Shown: positions 1-11,926 of the stretch, piece after piece
Layout: every line of letters begins with the position of its first letter
Position numbering within the stretch: position 1 is the stretch's first letter
Source: Acanthornis magna
Lineage: Eukaryota > Chordata > Aves > Passeriformes > Acanthizidae
Assembly: GCA_036785705.1 (NCBI GenBank)
Contig: JAWUZG010000135.1
Span: 2,604,001 to 2,668,000 of the forward strand
Direction of reading: 5' to 3'
Length of the DNA: 64,000 bases
Program-made: the position numbers and the translations under genes
The notes under the pieces: model-generated
Database searches by the model: none
What the model was told of the DNA's origin: nothing
Seen by the model: the letters and a program-made list of their open reading frames with translations, nothing else

Positions 1-562
1 GACATTCATCTCTACACCCACCCTACAGAGACTAAATGCTTAAGTTAGGCTCTTAATACCAAGAATGTAATACCCCCAAAAGGGCACAATTTAAAGCATT
101 CCTACTGCTGGAGCAGGATATAGCTACCTGGTGATGGAGATGAAAGCTAAGTTGCTAGGTGGGAACTCATCACAGGGCATGGCACGAATCAGAGGAAGAA
201 GCACATCTGTCCTCCAACCATTCTATTTAAAATTACTCTAGGATATCAAACTTGGGCATGTGAAGACTGTAATACAAATAAAACTGAATGCAGTATTTAA
301 TCTAGTATCTTACACAACTGATCTTTGAATTAGAAGTGAACCTTTTGAAAAGTATATATACTCCTACATTTTAGAATACAATAAATCGTCTTCTAGCTGT
401 CCCTACATGCATTTGGTTGTTACTAGTTTAGAAAAGAGCTTTCAAAATCCAAAGGAAAAAAAACAAATTAAAAAAAACCCTCCCCAAATCCAAACTACAA
501 GGCAAAAAAAAAATCTATTCCTTCAAGTCATAATAAAATATTGAAACATAATGTTATCTTAC

Positions 563-692
563 CTTCCAATTTCCTCCTAACAATCCTGGATTCAGACTGA
601 AGAGCTGGACAAGCTCATCGGCACCAACTGCTACACTGCTTTCAGTCACGTTAGCAAGACTGTATTCAGCAATCAAGGCAAATCGACGAGGT
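563..692 (-). CDS. FBXO15: FBXO15 coding exon 5
   Basis: The minus-strand exon runs from an AAG acceptor (read at 693-695) to a GTAAGA donor (557-562). It is 130 nt, opens in phase 2 and ends on a codon boundary after NWK. It reads PRRFALIAEYSLANV at the start and LNPGLLGGNWK at the end, matching the mammalian FBXO15 segment after the conserved TSVTVxWYG block. FBXO15 is an F-box substrate adaptor of SCF ubiquitin ligases, best known from early embryonic stem cells. No stop or frameshift is visible. The rest of the protein (C-terminal half) lies beyond the left edge. Confidence 0.85.
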
Positions 693-2423
693 CTTTGGAA
701 AGAACACGCAGAATGCAGGAAAAAGGCTATGTCTCCTTATTCATGTAAAAGTTCAGCCTAATTTCATTTTTAACTGACTGGCTTAAGTCTGAGCAACAGC
801 ACAGGATGAGAATGGTTTTGAAAGCGTTTGGCATGCAGAGCCATAAACTATACATTCAAACAACTACAGTGCACTAGCAGGATCTCAACCCCTAACAAGA
901 AAAGAAGCAAAACCACTATATGATCTTCTAAAACACTCTTAAAAAAAAAGAACTTATGTGCTTGCCCAATTTTTCAAAATACCACAGAATTACTTTCCAA
1001 TTCATTTTTGATACTTTATTGGTACTAGATAGAATCACTGAACATTTATCAGTGTCAAGCAAGCTACTAAGGTAAATTTTTCTTCCACAGAAGCAAAATT
1101 CAAAGGAAAGGACCAAATTGCACATATAATAAATTGTTTTTCTTAGAGGAAGCCTTCCTTTTTCAGAATTTTTTTTCTGCCTACAATTTTGCCTACAATT
1201 AAAGCCATTTAGCTCCAAAACACTCCTAAATAAAAGTTCATGGACAATCTTATGAACCAATGATGCATTAAAAAGAAAGAGCAGAAAGCAGAGTTTGCAT
1301 TACCTATTCAGAATGAAGAAAGAAGTCTTTCTCAAACCCTTTTCCAACTTAGGCTCTTATCATATCCAAAACAGTTCCTAGATTTCCCAGCAGTATCACT
1401 GTAGTATCACCAGGGATGGAGCATCCACGACCTCCCCACACAACCTGCTCTAGTGTCTCACCACCCTCACAGTAAAAAGCTTCTTCCTAATCAACCTCAA
1501 CCCTTTCCATCTTTAAGTCAATCAGGCTCATATTAATACAGGAACATTCCTAAACTCCCTGCACTACTGCCTTACGGTCTTAACACGGATATATTGAAAT
1601 TGGTGAAACCACTCCTTTCATCTATATTCACAATCTCTAAAAACTTACAGTTCTGTGAAATAAATACACCAACTGCCTGCAAGCTTTTATTTTTTTTAAT
1701 AATTTACTACATATGAATCATCATCTTGGTAAAACAACTACATTTCCCACATAATTTGACTGCAAGACTTTTTCAGCTGACTTTATACAAAAGCCTTCTT
1801 TTGATTTATTTATTTTTCAAGCAAATAGTTTGCTTCTGCTTGAGGAACCAGGTGTTTTGTAGGTGAACAATTCCCTCTTTTCAGAGCTCTGTGACTAGGG
1901 GCTTTGTGTAAGAAGCGTGTAGCTGATACTGCACATACTGTACACATAGACTCCAGATGTGTGCAGAACGCCTTAACAGCAACCAAACACCTCAAATAGA
2001 CACTTTTCGTTTCAGTATCTTCTCAGAATATAATGAAAAAAACCTATTGTACACACTTAAGCTAAGAAACAATAGATATGCTGTGGACTGGTGTTTTTAT
2101 ATGCATGTACTGAAGACTGCACACATAGCTGAACACCAAGTTCCATAAACTCACACGCACACCTATCAGACACAAAATAAATTTTAACAACATAGATTAC
2201 CTGACTGTAGCCACATAAATATTGATGGCATTTTCCAAGCTAAGTTTCTCACAATAAATTCTCCTAGATTTACATGTTTCTTTCATGCTCATTTGTGTCT
2301 ATGCCTTAAACCCAGCTTTCCAAGTCAGGACCTCTCAGCCTGAATATCACATGCCAGTACCTACATTAACCTATGAATTAATGCCATAGCTTGTTGGATT
2401 ATGCTATTTGCTGCCTTTTCAGG
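693..2423. other. FBXO15 intron 4, distal part, with a CR1 remnant
   Basis: AT-rich intronic sequence between exon 5 and the LTR at 2,424. Apart from the CR1 remnant near 1,380-1,545 I see no exon or conserved motif. Short open frames here (for example around 928-1,260 minus) have no recognisable domain. Confidence 0.5.
1380..1545 (-). mobile_element. CR1 LINE 3' fragment
   Basis: The plus strand carries the familiar antisense CR1 tail wording: a GGATGGAGCATCCACGACCT block, then CACCACCCTCACAGTAAA and CTTCTTCCTAATC. This places a 5'-truncated CR1 copy on the minus strand inside FBXO15 intron 4. CR1 is the dominant avian non-LTR retrotransposon and normally survives as short 3' pieces such as this. 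Confidence 0.75.
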
Positions 2424-2760
2424 TGTGGCAACCTGGTTCAGGAACGGCACGGCGGCCAACCCCCAGCCGCTCAGGCCATCAGCTCACAGACACCAATGTG
2501 GTGGACGGCAAATGGCATTTATTGGTGATTAGCACCGCATTATATAACTTTGGTTACAACGTCACACCGGTCTGCTTACATCATAAACTAAACGCTATTG
2601 GCTACCTGGGGAGGGGTCCTATCTTTCCGTACAGCACGACATCTTCCGACTGCCACACCCTACCTACCCACAGCTATTTCTTGCTAAAAAGCTCTACCAA
2701 TGAAGAGAAGAATATAGGAAGAAATACTACAGGGAAGCTTTCTAACAACGAGTTAACTTG
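2424..2760 (-). mobile_element. Solo LTR (ERV) in FBXO15 intron 4
   Basis: Read on the minus strand, the block has a TATATAA-type box (near 2,535), an AATAAA polyadenylation signal (near 2,520) and an end in GGTTGCCACA at 2,424, which is LTR architecture. The 5' boundary is uncertain and I found no clean target-site duplication. It lies about 100 bp downstream of exon 4 in the same transcriptional orientation, so its poly(A) signal could truncate FBXO15 transcripts. Confidence 0.55.
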
Positions 2761-2851
2761 TTGAGTCAAACCAATGTCAGACAGCTCCTACAGACACATT
2801 ATCCACCAGTCACACCCAAAAAATCTTCAAAAATCCTCAGTTAAAACTCAC

Positions 2852-3061
2852 CCCTTCTTTTTGGGAGGTCTGCCCAGAGGAGGAAGCAATGGTGTAACTC
2901 CATACAGTTTTAGGGTTGACAGGATGTCTAAGCACAGCCAGTCTCTACCATACCAAAGCACGGTAACTGATGTGTCCTTAAACGATAGCTTTGGCTTCTC
3001 CATTACATGTTCTTTTCCATTTTTGTCCTTCAGTGCAATTACCCAACTCAAGCCAGAGACA
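2852..3061 (-). CDS. FBXO15: FBXO15 coding exon 4
   Basis: The 210 nt minus-strand exon has acceptor CAG (3,062-3,064) and donor GTGAGT (2,846-2,851). It reads VSGLSWVIALKDKNGKEHVM, then FKDTSVTVLWYGRDWLCLD and LSTLKLYGVTPLLPPLGRP. This is collinear with mammalian FBXO15 (GLGWAI, KGGKEY, DTSVTVIWYGKKW, LSTLDLCGMTP). Phases match both neighbours (starts by completing AA|T, ends GG|). No disabling change is seen. The conserved DTSVTV-WYG block belongs to the region after the F-box whose substrate is unknown. Confidence 0.9.
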
Positions 3062-3305
3062 CTGTTATTTAGGAATTGAGAGGGGAGAGGGGTGTTTAAA
3101 ACAAAATTCCCAAAGTGACAACAGTTAAACTATGCTTTCAACAGTTTTATATTTCTACTAACTGCTACTTATGTTCCTCAGTTTCAGCAATTTCTAGATT
3201 ATCATCGTATCTTCCCATTTTATAGCTCTATTTCTATACCCCCAAGCCATTAATATTTTGTACATTCTTCTCAAGTAAATCTCTTTGTGACAAGGCATTG
3301 CTTAC

Positions 3306-3548
3306 TTCATAGCTTCTTTGCTCACAAATGGAAGACCTGTATAAGGATCTAGAGGTTTAGCGAGAAGCATTACTCTTGTTTTGAAGGCAGATGTCTGTTT
3401 GAAGATGGATTCATTCTTCCAGTACCCAGGGTTCTTATCATGTAGAGCATCACAGCCCAAAGAAACAGTTTCTGGTTGTTTAGGCTTCATTTTCCACATT
3501 GTCCATTTTGGTTGCAAAGCACTGGAATAGAGTTTCAGCCAAAGTCCA
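3306..3548 (-). CDS. FBXO15: FBXO15 coding exon 3
   Basis: The 243 nt minus-strand exon has a good polypyrimidine tract and CAG acceptor (CAG read at 3,549-3,551) and a GTAAG donor at 3,301-3,305. It begins by completing CA|T, giving HGLWLKLYSSALQPKW, and contains the diagnostic NPGYWKNESI and LAKPLDPYTGLPF segments, paralleling mammalian EAGYWKKEYI and LKPVNPYTGLPV. The frame is open throughout. It follows directly on the F-box exon, so the end of the F-box fold (WLKLYSSA) lies here. Confidence 0.92.
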
Positions 3549-6090
3549 CTGAAAATAAAAATAGAATGAAGAGGAATAAATTTCAAGAACAGTCACTCAA
3601 TTTTTATACACACATCTCAGCTACCACCAAGCTGAAATGTTAGCACAATGTTAGCATAATGTTAGCACAAAAACAGTCTTGTCTGCCTTCTTCAAAATAT
3701 GGGATCCAGGATGAAGCTCAGGGACTGCAGAGCCATAGTCAGCAATGGAAGTGAAAACTGATAAAGGTTAAGCAGTAAATTTTGAAAATTCCACCCCAAA
3801 ACAATGATGCATCCTCCTCACAGAAAATCAGCTAGTGGAGAAAGTGTTTTAATACCTTTTATTCAACAAAGGTAATCTGTACACTTCAAGTTTCTCACAC
3901 AGATACAGCAGAAAGTGGAGTGGAGGAGGACAATCAGATTCACACCTTTGCTTGGTGTTACCAGAGTCACGTCAATCCCTTCTTCACTCTTTGGAAAAGC
4001 TCAGAGAAGACATGACTTTCTGAAGACAAAGAAACATGTGACAGTAATGATGGGTTCATCTCCTTCACGCCAGGAAAACTAGGAGGTCACATTTCAGCCC
4101 TCTAGGACATTCAGTATCTCTAGGACAGTTCATGGAATATTGAATACAGGAACCGACAAGAATTCGAACAATAATCTGTGAATGCAGGTTTCCAGTAAGT
4201 TTTCTAATTTTAAAGTGCCAGACATACACTTCACATAACTGCACTAAAGAAAATTAATGGGAAGGGCAACAAATTCTCAAGAGACATTTTCTACCATTAA
4301 TTGGCAAGACTACCTTTACCAATCCTCACTCATCCCCAGGCAAACTTAGGCTGCTATGCTTTGTATTGCATTTTGCCCTCTCCTGAAAGCATTCAAGGAC
4401 TGAATCCATCCCACATTGCCTCCTACCCACAACAAAGATATCAGACACTTCTCTTTTAAGACCAGGAAAGGCAACCAAGTTACCAGATAGCACAAAACAT
4501 TTCTGATGGAGAGGGGAAGTTCTTTTTTAACCCCAAAGTGGTTTAGAACTGTCCGGCAATGTAAACAAAGGAGAGATGTGCTTGACATACAATCATTGGG
4601 GGAAATTGAGCTATCATCCAACTGGTCCTAATCAGCCTAAAAAGTCCAGTAAAATAACCTGCTATGAAAGTCTCCTGTTAACTAGAAACCCCTCCCCAAC
4701 TCCCCCTCCCCTCCATCCTTTCTTTCTTGGAGAGAGATACTCCGCATCTTACTCTATGATGCTGAAAAGACAGCGCTTAGCAGTAGGCATTTCCTGCATT
4801 TTCAAGTTACAGATTCAGCAATTTAGCTGACTGAAGACAGACTAATCACAAATACCTACCATCCTTGTCCTCACTCTCAGTTATATATTGCTTCTTCCTT
4901 TCCAAAAACAGTGCTGTGCAACCAAAGAAATTAGTTCAAGCTCAAAAATTCAGTTAGGGTAGGGAGACAGAGGAGAAAACGAACGAGGACCTGGAATCAC
5001 AAATGTTTAGGAAAGTATCACTGCCCTTTCATCCTCAAGTCCCATTTGTGCACATTTTCTAATCTCTGTTGAGAGTAGAAAATGGAAACAGACATCATCG
5101 AGATGGAGGCAAATAAATCATCCTGCCCTGAGCAGCCACAGTGATTTCATCCTGCCTTACCACCCTGAAGTGGAAAATGCATACTAAGATAATTTGTGTC
5201 AACTATGCAATTTTTATCCACACTGACCTGCTGACAATCTCAAAACATACATCTGGATTACAGTCTTCCCTTTAAATTCATCGGTTCTAAAGGTGTCAAA
5301 GCCAATGTAAACCAATTGACTGTATAAGTTTTGGCAAATAAGGGAAAACGGATTCATACTGGATGCAGCAACTTCCTATACAGGAAGACATTTTCTCATT
5401 CAAACAACACTAATGCAGTACAATCCTAGAAAATCAAAGGATACTCAGACATCCTAGTTATCACATATCAACCCGGGTCTCTCCTCCTTTTCCTTTCACA
5501 AAATTGTCGTGATACCGGTAGGAGCAATTGGTGTACTCTGTATAAGCAATCCTTAGACAAAAAGTGTCAGTATTTATCTTCATCTCTTTGGTTTCAATTT
5601 AGAAATCACCAAAATTTGACCAACAGAGCAACAGATAAAAACCACTAGTGAATCATTTGATTGAATCAACCCCTCTACAAAAACCTGATGAAAGAACTAA
5701 ATAAGCAGAACTTCAAAATGGTGAAAGCTATGACCATTCCACAAAGCTACTGGTGACACACAAGTTAGGATCACTCGAGCAGAAAAGTTTGTGCAAGTGC
5801 ATGTGAATACAAACAAATATATGCAAGTTTTAAAACAAAAAAAAAGTGCTAATAGCAACATTTCAAAGCACTGGATTTAGTTTTTGCCTCATAACTCCCA
5901 TTAAACAACAGGGCTTGCACAGCTAGAATTCCATGCAACACATCCTGTGGGCTATGCAGTGCAATTTCGGCAGAGTAACTGCACACAGGTACAAGCATCA
6001 GTGCTCTGGCATCAGAGAAACTAAATTAGAAAGACTCATAACTCAGATAACTACAACTGGGGCATGACTGAAACCTTCCCTCTTCCTTAC
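3549..6090. other. FBXO15 intron 2
   Basis: AT-rich intron of about 2.5 kb. It includes a short local tandem of a GTTAGCA(C/T)AAT unit near 3,639-3,668. I see no additional exon, RNA gene or complete transposon. The two short plus/minus open frames at 4,346-4,830 have no recognisable homology. Confidence 0.5.
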
Positions 6091-6195
6091 TGGTCACTGG
6101 CCAGGTCATAGAAGCGCTTATTCACACAACCGGCAGACAACAGGGACACAGGATCCAAATAGGAAAATACCTTCAGCAGCATTTCTGATGGCATG
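6091..6195 (-). CDS. FBXO15: FBXO15 coding exon 2 (F-box)
   Basis: The 105 nt minus-strand exon has a CCCAG acceptor (6,196-6,198 is its CAG) and a GTAAGG donor (6,085-6,090). It reads MPSEMLLKVFSYLDPVSL, then SAGCVNKRFYDLASD. This is the F-box core: the Pro and the LLK-F-YLD helix that binds SKP1, with the CV-KRFY-LA second half. It matches human FBXO15 MPSEILLKIFSYLDAVSL almost residue for residue. The exon starts with one base (C) that completes a split codon, compatible with exon 1 ending in AG. An F-box this well preserved suggests a recent or functional copy. Confidence 0.93.
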
Positions 6196-7891
6196 CTGGG
6201 AAACAAGAGACGAATACTGTTACACTTGCCTGCAAACTCCGGAAACTGCAATGGCAGAGAATTTTAATTTCAAACCAGAGAAAAACAGAAGAGGTGGAAA
6301 CCAGCAGCTTGTAAATAGATGAATCAAAAATCACCTGAAGAGGAATCAAAAGTCACCTGAAGAGTTAAACTGGAATTTGGGTTCTATTTTCAGTCTCCAG
6401 TATGTGGTATTTGCCTAAAATAATTAATCAAAACTTATTCAAGTGGCATAGCACTATTACATGAAAAGTTATGGGTTTGCATTTTCATTAAACTTTGTTA
6501 ACTTTAACCCAGTTTGACATGAAACTACCTCATTTAGCTTCAGTTTCTTATTGCTCGTACCGTGACTTTAACATTTATTCCACAACGACCAGCTTTTCCA
6601 AAACTGCAGATATATTCACTCTCCCTCTTGACTGTGGTGTCCCATCTCAAGATGCACCAGGACAGAAATGATCATGCTCTACCTCATCATAATCTTCAAA
6701 CGCTATGTGCTCAGGAGTCTCGCACAATTCTCATTTATGTCAAAAGAAAGATGTGAACTTCAAAGCAAGAGCCAAGTGGCATCCTGAAAATGTCAATGTC
6801 TCTGTGCCTCTGGAAAGCTTTGGAAAATGAAAGCGCCAGTCTAAGCCTGACAAGCAGAACATACCCTGGAGATGAGCCAACATGGTTTTTGTATTAACAG
6901 ATAGAAACCTCGTACCATTTGAGCAGTACCTTGTAACTACACGGAGTTTAAAATACATGGATTTTATACTTTGATTTTCTCGAGCGTTGATTACGGTCAA
7001 ATCACTGCTGAAAATACAAGGTGCTGTGAAAGTCAACACCCCAGGTGTGGCTCTCGTCCTTTTACTACTGTTATTTGCAACACTTGATTTATAGCATTAT
7101 TTCAGAAGCAGAGAGCTTTAAAGAGTAGCATGATAATGCCAATACTTCAATGATTGTATTACATTCAGAATCTTAGTTGCATAAACACAGAGGCAATGTG
7201 CCAAAACTTTCAATGTGCCAACACTTCCACTCTTCCACTCTTACTCCTTGTGTAAAGACATACTCACCTCTCAATGCATGCATTTGGTTTTGGTTTTATG
7301 GTAGGTGTCGAATACAGACTTTTAATTCCAGCATTTTTGGTCTCAGAGCATTCCCCAGGCCTGGCAGCAAAGGTCCTTAACCTAGTTGTAAGAAAGAAAA
7401 GCTGTTAAGAGTCACATATCTACAAAATGAAGAAATACGCATCCTGTGCAAACCTAGACAGAACATTTCAACCAAGGCAAGATTCGGGGAATACATCATA
7501 TGGCAACTCAGTACTAGCAGTTCACTGATTTGAACAACTATGCCCAAGTTAAAATACCTGGCATCAGGAAGATTCAGATTTAAACTCACAGCTGTCATTC
7601 CTGTGATTCATCTCTCACAGTGGTCAGAAGGGAACAGTGTCACTCCCCCAAATCACTTTGAATCCAGCAGAGATCTGTTACCTTTAGACAGCTGCACCAC
7701 TGTGGGCACCACAACCAACCTCAACACAGGCCCCTCCAGCAAGTCAAACTCACTGATTAATCCTCTTTTTTACAGCATTACTCTAGAGATGTTTTTGAGC
7801 CATCCAACTTTACTAAGCTATTAAAAGATACCAAATACCTTGAAACTTCCTCAAAAACTGTTGAGGTTCAAAAAGAGTTTCCTTGAATACA
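6196..7891. other. FBXO15 intron 1, single-copy part within the window
   Basis: Intronic sequence with no recognisable exon. A short near-repeat of TCACCTGAAGAG occurs just 3' of it (around 6,333-6,363). Its inverted partner, if the right-hand arm continues, lies beyond 64,000. Confidence 0.45.
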
Positions 7892-10459
7892 TAACAGAAT
7901 CATACATGAAACAAAGCTGAAGTCTCATTTCAGATCTTCCCCAGCTAAAATACTCAAAATCTGAGAGATAAGCGTTATTTCCACAGGCAAACAGATATCA
8001 ATGTTTTTATAGCTCATCAGTGTTGCAAAATGTGGAATATGTAAAATTTTCTTAAGAAATTATGTTCTTTGATGTTTGATCTTTGTGTACTTTCAAGCCT
8101 AAACAGCTTGGAAAGGAGATTCAATCCATGAAAACAGAGAGCAGCTCAGGGATGTCCAGATGCTAGAAAGACAAATTATTTGGTGGTAGAATTGCTTTGT
8201 TAAGGTTTAGGGCTTGGCATGCTTCAATAAATTCACACCTAGGGGGAGGTTAACAAAGCTTGGGAAGAAGGATGCCCACGGACAGTGCACACAACAAATG
8301 CAGATTTACAGGCCACACGAACACCTGGAAGAACTCCCAAGATAAGGGAAAAACTTCTAAAACCAACTCCTGAAATCAGCTCCAACTTCCCGAAGTGTGA
8401 ACTTGCAACCACTGACCCAAGAAACTCAGTGACACAAAAGAAGAGAAAGAGAAAGAGCATGTGGACTAATTAGCATGAGAAGCAAGAGAATCATTAAACA
8501 ATGGAAGACAGAATACTAACTACTCAGAAAGTTATGTAAGTTGTAGCCAATAAAAATGAATTTTTTCCTTTGGTAAATTGTATGAGATAGTAAAAAGCTT
8601 TGATAGTTGGTGTGCTGGCTTTGTAGGATTTGCCACCCAGCACTCCCTCTGTGCAGAACTGTAAATATTTGGTAAAATACCTCAGCTCTGTGTGTGGACT
8701 GGCCTCTGGCACAGCAGCGTGAAAGAACCTATTTTGGCAACATTAGCACATCACAGTTTGGAGAGAAAAGAAAGGAACTTTGCATATTTCTAGTACAAAT
8801 TCTTACAATCCAACTGGTCACACAAGTTTTCCCAAGTTTTCCCAAGTTTTCTGCTAGGAAGGACTTTGTAGGCTGTAATTGCAAATACTGTCATGAATCC
8901 ACATAAAAATATGGAGATAGAGTTTCAATTGTAAATCAAATCCTCATGCTTCATACCCACTGATGCCACCGAGCAGACAGAGCTCCCCATTCTCTGCATT
9001 ATTGATGTTTTAAGTTGCCAGCAGACTTTGCAACACCTGCTCAAATCAGCTCTGGGTTTCTAGGCAACCAATCAATATGGGGGGAAAACACCTAATTTTG
9101 AAGTATTTGGGTACCATGTACCTTTAATGCACACTGCTCTTCGTTTAAGATTCATTTAGGCTCAAAGAAAAACAGAATCGAAAGAAATTAACAACTCTGG
9201 TCTACATTGTCAACTGTGCTATGTAAAAAAACAAAAAACAAAACAAAACAAAACAAAGAAAAAACAACCAAGAAAACAACAAAACAACAAAACAAAACAA
9301 AAACCAAACAAATGACAAACAAAAACCAAAAAACCCCAAATACAAACAACAACAAAAAAAACCCCAAAAACAAAAACAACAACAACAAAAAAAAAAACAA
9401 CAACAACAAAAAAAACCAGAAAAAAAATAAAATCCACCAAAAAAAAACCAAAACAAAAAAACCCCCCACCAAAACAACCAAGACATTTTAGTGTGAATTG
9501 TTATAAACATAACAAAAAGACATGCACATTTCAGCTTGGGTGCCAGCCACTGATAGACCAACTAAATTAACAACTACAAAACAGTAGCCATATAACAAAC
9601 ACAACCTGGTGTGCTCAAACAAGGGTTTTATTCATGCATCATTATCAAGAAGTACACTTAGATGATAAGGCACCAACAAACTGTATTTTTCAAAAGCCAT
9701 TAAAGGGATTTAGAGACCCAAGCTGTGTTCAACAGCAGCAGAGCTCTCACTTCTGGACGCTCCAGAGCAGCAAATCCCAGGCTGTTCTGCTCTGAATCCA
9801 TGCTGAAAGCAGAGAGTGTGGGCACACTCTACAGGGACACAACTCCACAGACTTCAGGCACAGCAGTAACTCAGATAACAAGCTGGATTTTGGATTTTAA
9901 AACCCACTACCTTAGACAAGCATAACCTGCATTGCCTCTATTCAGTCCTCCTTGCTCATTTGAACCACTGCCCTCTCTTCTTCACTCCAGGGAGAAATAC
10001 CTGAGAAAAGAAAAATTTTGCCCACACATGCTTTGAAAACTTTAATGCAATATCTATTCCTTTTGTAAGTTGCAGTTAAAAAAAAAAAAAAAAAGCTGAA
10101 CTTTTGCATCTTCCAAAACAAAAATATTCTCAAGGTGTGAAGAAACAAACAGCAAACTCAATCCACAAATTACTTTTCAAGTACTGTGTGTGCTAAGATT
10201 TTAAATTAGCATTAACAAATGCTTTTACATTGCATTGACAAAGCTTGGGCAGATAAGTCAATGAGAAGAAAAGTCAATGAGAGCTGTTACATCCCCTCTT
10301 TACAGACTTCTAGAACAACTGAGAGGCTCTTACTTAAGAAGCACAACTTCAATTGCTTTTTCATTAGCTTTCAACCTGTGGGGCTCAGTTTTTTGTACCA
10401 ATAGTTTCACTTTCACACCCCATAGTATTTGCAATGTGCCTTGGTTTTTTGATGGTCAG
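7892..10459 (+). repeat. Large inverted repeat, left arm (within FBXO15 intron 1)
   Basis: The sequence from 7,892 to 10,459 reappears as reverse complement at 61,448-64,000 (window end). Homology stops sharply at GATGGTCAG (10,451-10,459). Identity is very high: reading frames of 62 and 66 residues (8,524-8,712 and 9,725-9,925) are identical in both arms, and a 70-residue frame differs by one Val/Ala. The clearest visible differences are tract-length changes in the A-rich/T-rich block. The arm lies wholly inside FBXO15 intron 1, upstream of the F-box exon. Confidence 0.95.
9225..9478. repeat. A-rich AAAAC/AACAAC simple repeat
   Basis: About 250 bp made almost only of A and C in AAAAC, AAC and ACAAAA units. 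The reverse-complement T/G version is at 62,435-62,668 in the right inverted-repeat arm, where unit numbers differ. The open frames across it (Lys/Asn/Thr-rich on plus, Phe/Val-rich on minus) are composition artefacts. Confidence 0.9.
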
Positions 10460-11227
10460 CAAACAATTGTCTTTCAAGTAACATTTCAAACCATGTAGCT
10501 AAAGTTTCAAGTAGTGAAAAACCTGTCACCTCCAAATGTTAAAATATACCTGCGGATAAACAGAAATGACAATAATAGTTTGACATGGGTTGGTTGGGTT
10601 TGGTTTTTTTTTTCCCCTCAGCTAACAATTTCAGTCTCTTTAAAAGGTGGATATTACCCCAATCCATTTACAGGTTAAAAAGAAGAAAAAAAAACCCAAA
10701 ACAACAAGGAATGGAACTGCTATGAAACCCAAGGTTGTACACATGGGTTAGCAGAAAAATCTGCCTTCTAAACTCTGCCTCTAAGATTGACACTTTAAAA
10801 TTTGGAAGCCAAACCTGTACTGTAAGAATTAAGGTAATCACACCTTCCATAGTGAAAACCTCCTATTTATTACAAAGGCCCGACTGCCCTGAACAGAGTA
10901 GCCACTGAACTAACCTGTACTTTGTGGATGCTCATTATAGTACCTCCTCCAAGCTGAAGGACATAGCGAAGGTTAAGCCCTCCTTTCCCAGGCACAAAAA
11001 GGTGTTAAACCCAGGCCTCCCTGCTCCTGCGTTTTCCCATTCCGAGGTCACCTCCATAGGGCCAGGGAGAGCAGAGCACCACGGCCACGAAGGTGTGTAC
11101 ACGACCACAGCCGTGAAGAGTTTAGAGCTAGAAACCAGGCTGCTGGAGCAGAGGAACCTGAGGGAAACCACCACAGCAGCCTCCCCGGCCGAGGGCAGAA
11201 GGCCCCGCTCGGCACGGCCCTGCTCAC
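10460..11227. other. FBXO15 intron 1, proximal part
   Basis: The unduplicated remainder of intron 1 between the inverted-repeat breakpoint and exon 1. GC content rises from about 11,000 onward. The 244-residue open frame at 10,935-11,669 minus crosses the LTR, CpG island, exon 1 and this intron, and is not a gene. Confidence 0.5.
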
Positions 11228-11247
11228 CTGCCGCCGCCTGTCGCCAT
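11228..11247 (-). CDS. FBXO15: FBXO15 coding exon 1 (start codon)
   Basis: Twenty bases of coding sequence: ATGGCGACAGGCGGCGGCAG followed by a GTGAGC donor (11,222-11,227). It encodes MATGGG plus AG of a split codon, and human FBXO15 also begins MATGRG. Phase fits direct splicing to the F-box exon (AG|C, then MPSE), giving a very short N-terminus. The start sits in a CpG-rich island. An extra small exon between exons 1 and 2, as in human, cannot be excluded, but I see none. Confidence 0.75.
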
Positions 11248-11474
11248 GGCCGCGGGCAGCGAAGGGAGGCAAGGACGGAAGGAAGGGAAGGAACGCGCGC
11301 TGTCACCGCTGTGGGCAGCGCCTGAGGGGGGCAGGGGCGGCGCCAGGCCGAGGGAGGCCATGTCCGGCAGGGCTGGGTCGGGGAAGGCGGGGACGGTGCC
11401 CGAGCATGGCCGTGTGGGCCACTCGGGAAGGGCTGACGCCCCGCGGAACCTTCCAGTGACTCAAAGGAATCTAC
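11248..11474 (-). promoter_or_regulatory. CpG-rich FBXO15 5' region
   Basis: GC- and CpG-rich sequence between the FBXO15 start codon and the upstream LTR, with several GC-box-like GGGGCGG / GGGCAGG runs and no TATA box. This is the expected core promoter and 5' UTR of FBXO15. Confidence 0.6.
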
Positions 11475-11926
11475 TGTTGTAGTCGCTCTTAGGAAGCCGC
11501 CTGGCCTTCCTGGCTGCCCTCGCCTGGGACACGAGCCACTGGCCCACCAAAGGCTATTGCTGGGGTCTTTCCAGCCTGAGTGGAGCTGTTCCCGGCGAGT
11601 GGTCAGCTGCAGGCGCCGCTGGTAAAGGAGGCGAGACGAGGCAAAGAGTTGTGGGAGGGTCTCCCCCATGCTCTCCGTTTATTGTGGGGTCCGGGGGTAC
11701 GGTATTCGGAAGGGAGAGTGGAGAAGGAGTCCCCAGGGGGCTGTCCCCAGCCGCCAGTTAAAAAGGGGGAAGGGTACCCAATAGGAGAAGGGACAAGGGG
11801 AGGGAACAAGGGTACAGGGGCCAATTACAACATAAGAGGGGAGGGTACAGTAGACAGCAACCAATAGTACAGTAAACTTAACAGAAGGTTCGGGAAGAAG
11901 GGGAAGGTCCAGAGCCCTGGGCACAC
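11475..11926 (-). mobile_element. LTR upstream of FBXO15, same orientation
   Basis: On the minus strand the block starts near TGTGCCCAGGG and ends CTACAACA (11,475). It carries an AATAAA signal at 11,678-11,683, an R/U5-like CTCCCACAACTCTTTGCC segment after it, and a TTTTTAACTGG TATA-like stretch about 75 bp upstream of AATAAA. This is typical U3-R-U5 order. I found no internal retroviral sequence next to it, so it is a solo LTR or a truncated one. Transcription from it would run straight into FBXO15. Confidence 0.65.

Noticed and set aside
9188..9561. Phe/Val/Leu-rich frames resembling membrane proteins
   Set aside because: Translations of the A-rich simple repeat; the same appears at 62,341-62,690 as its inverted copy.
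10935..11669. 244-codon minus-strand frame
   Set aside because: It runs through the LTR, the CpG island and FBXO15 exon 1 in another frame; high GC explains the absence of stops.
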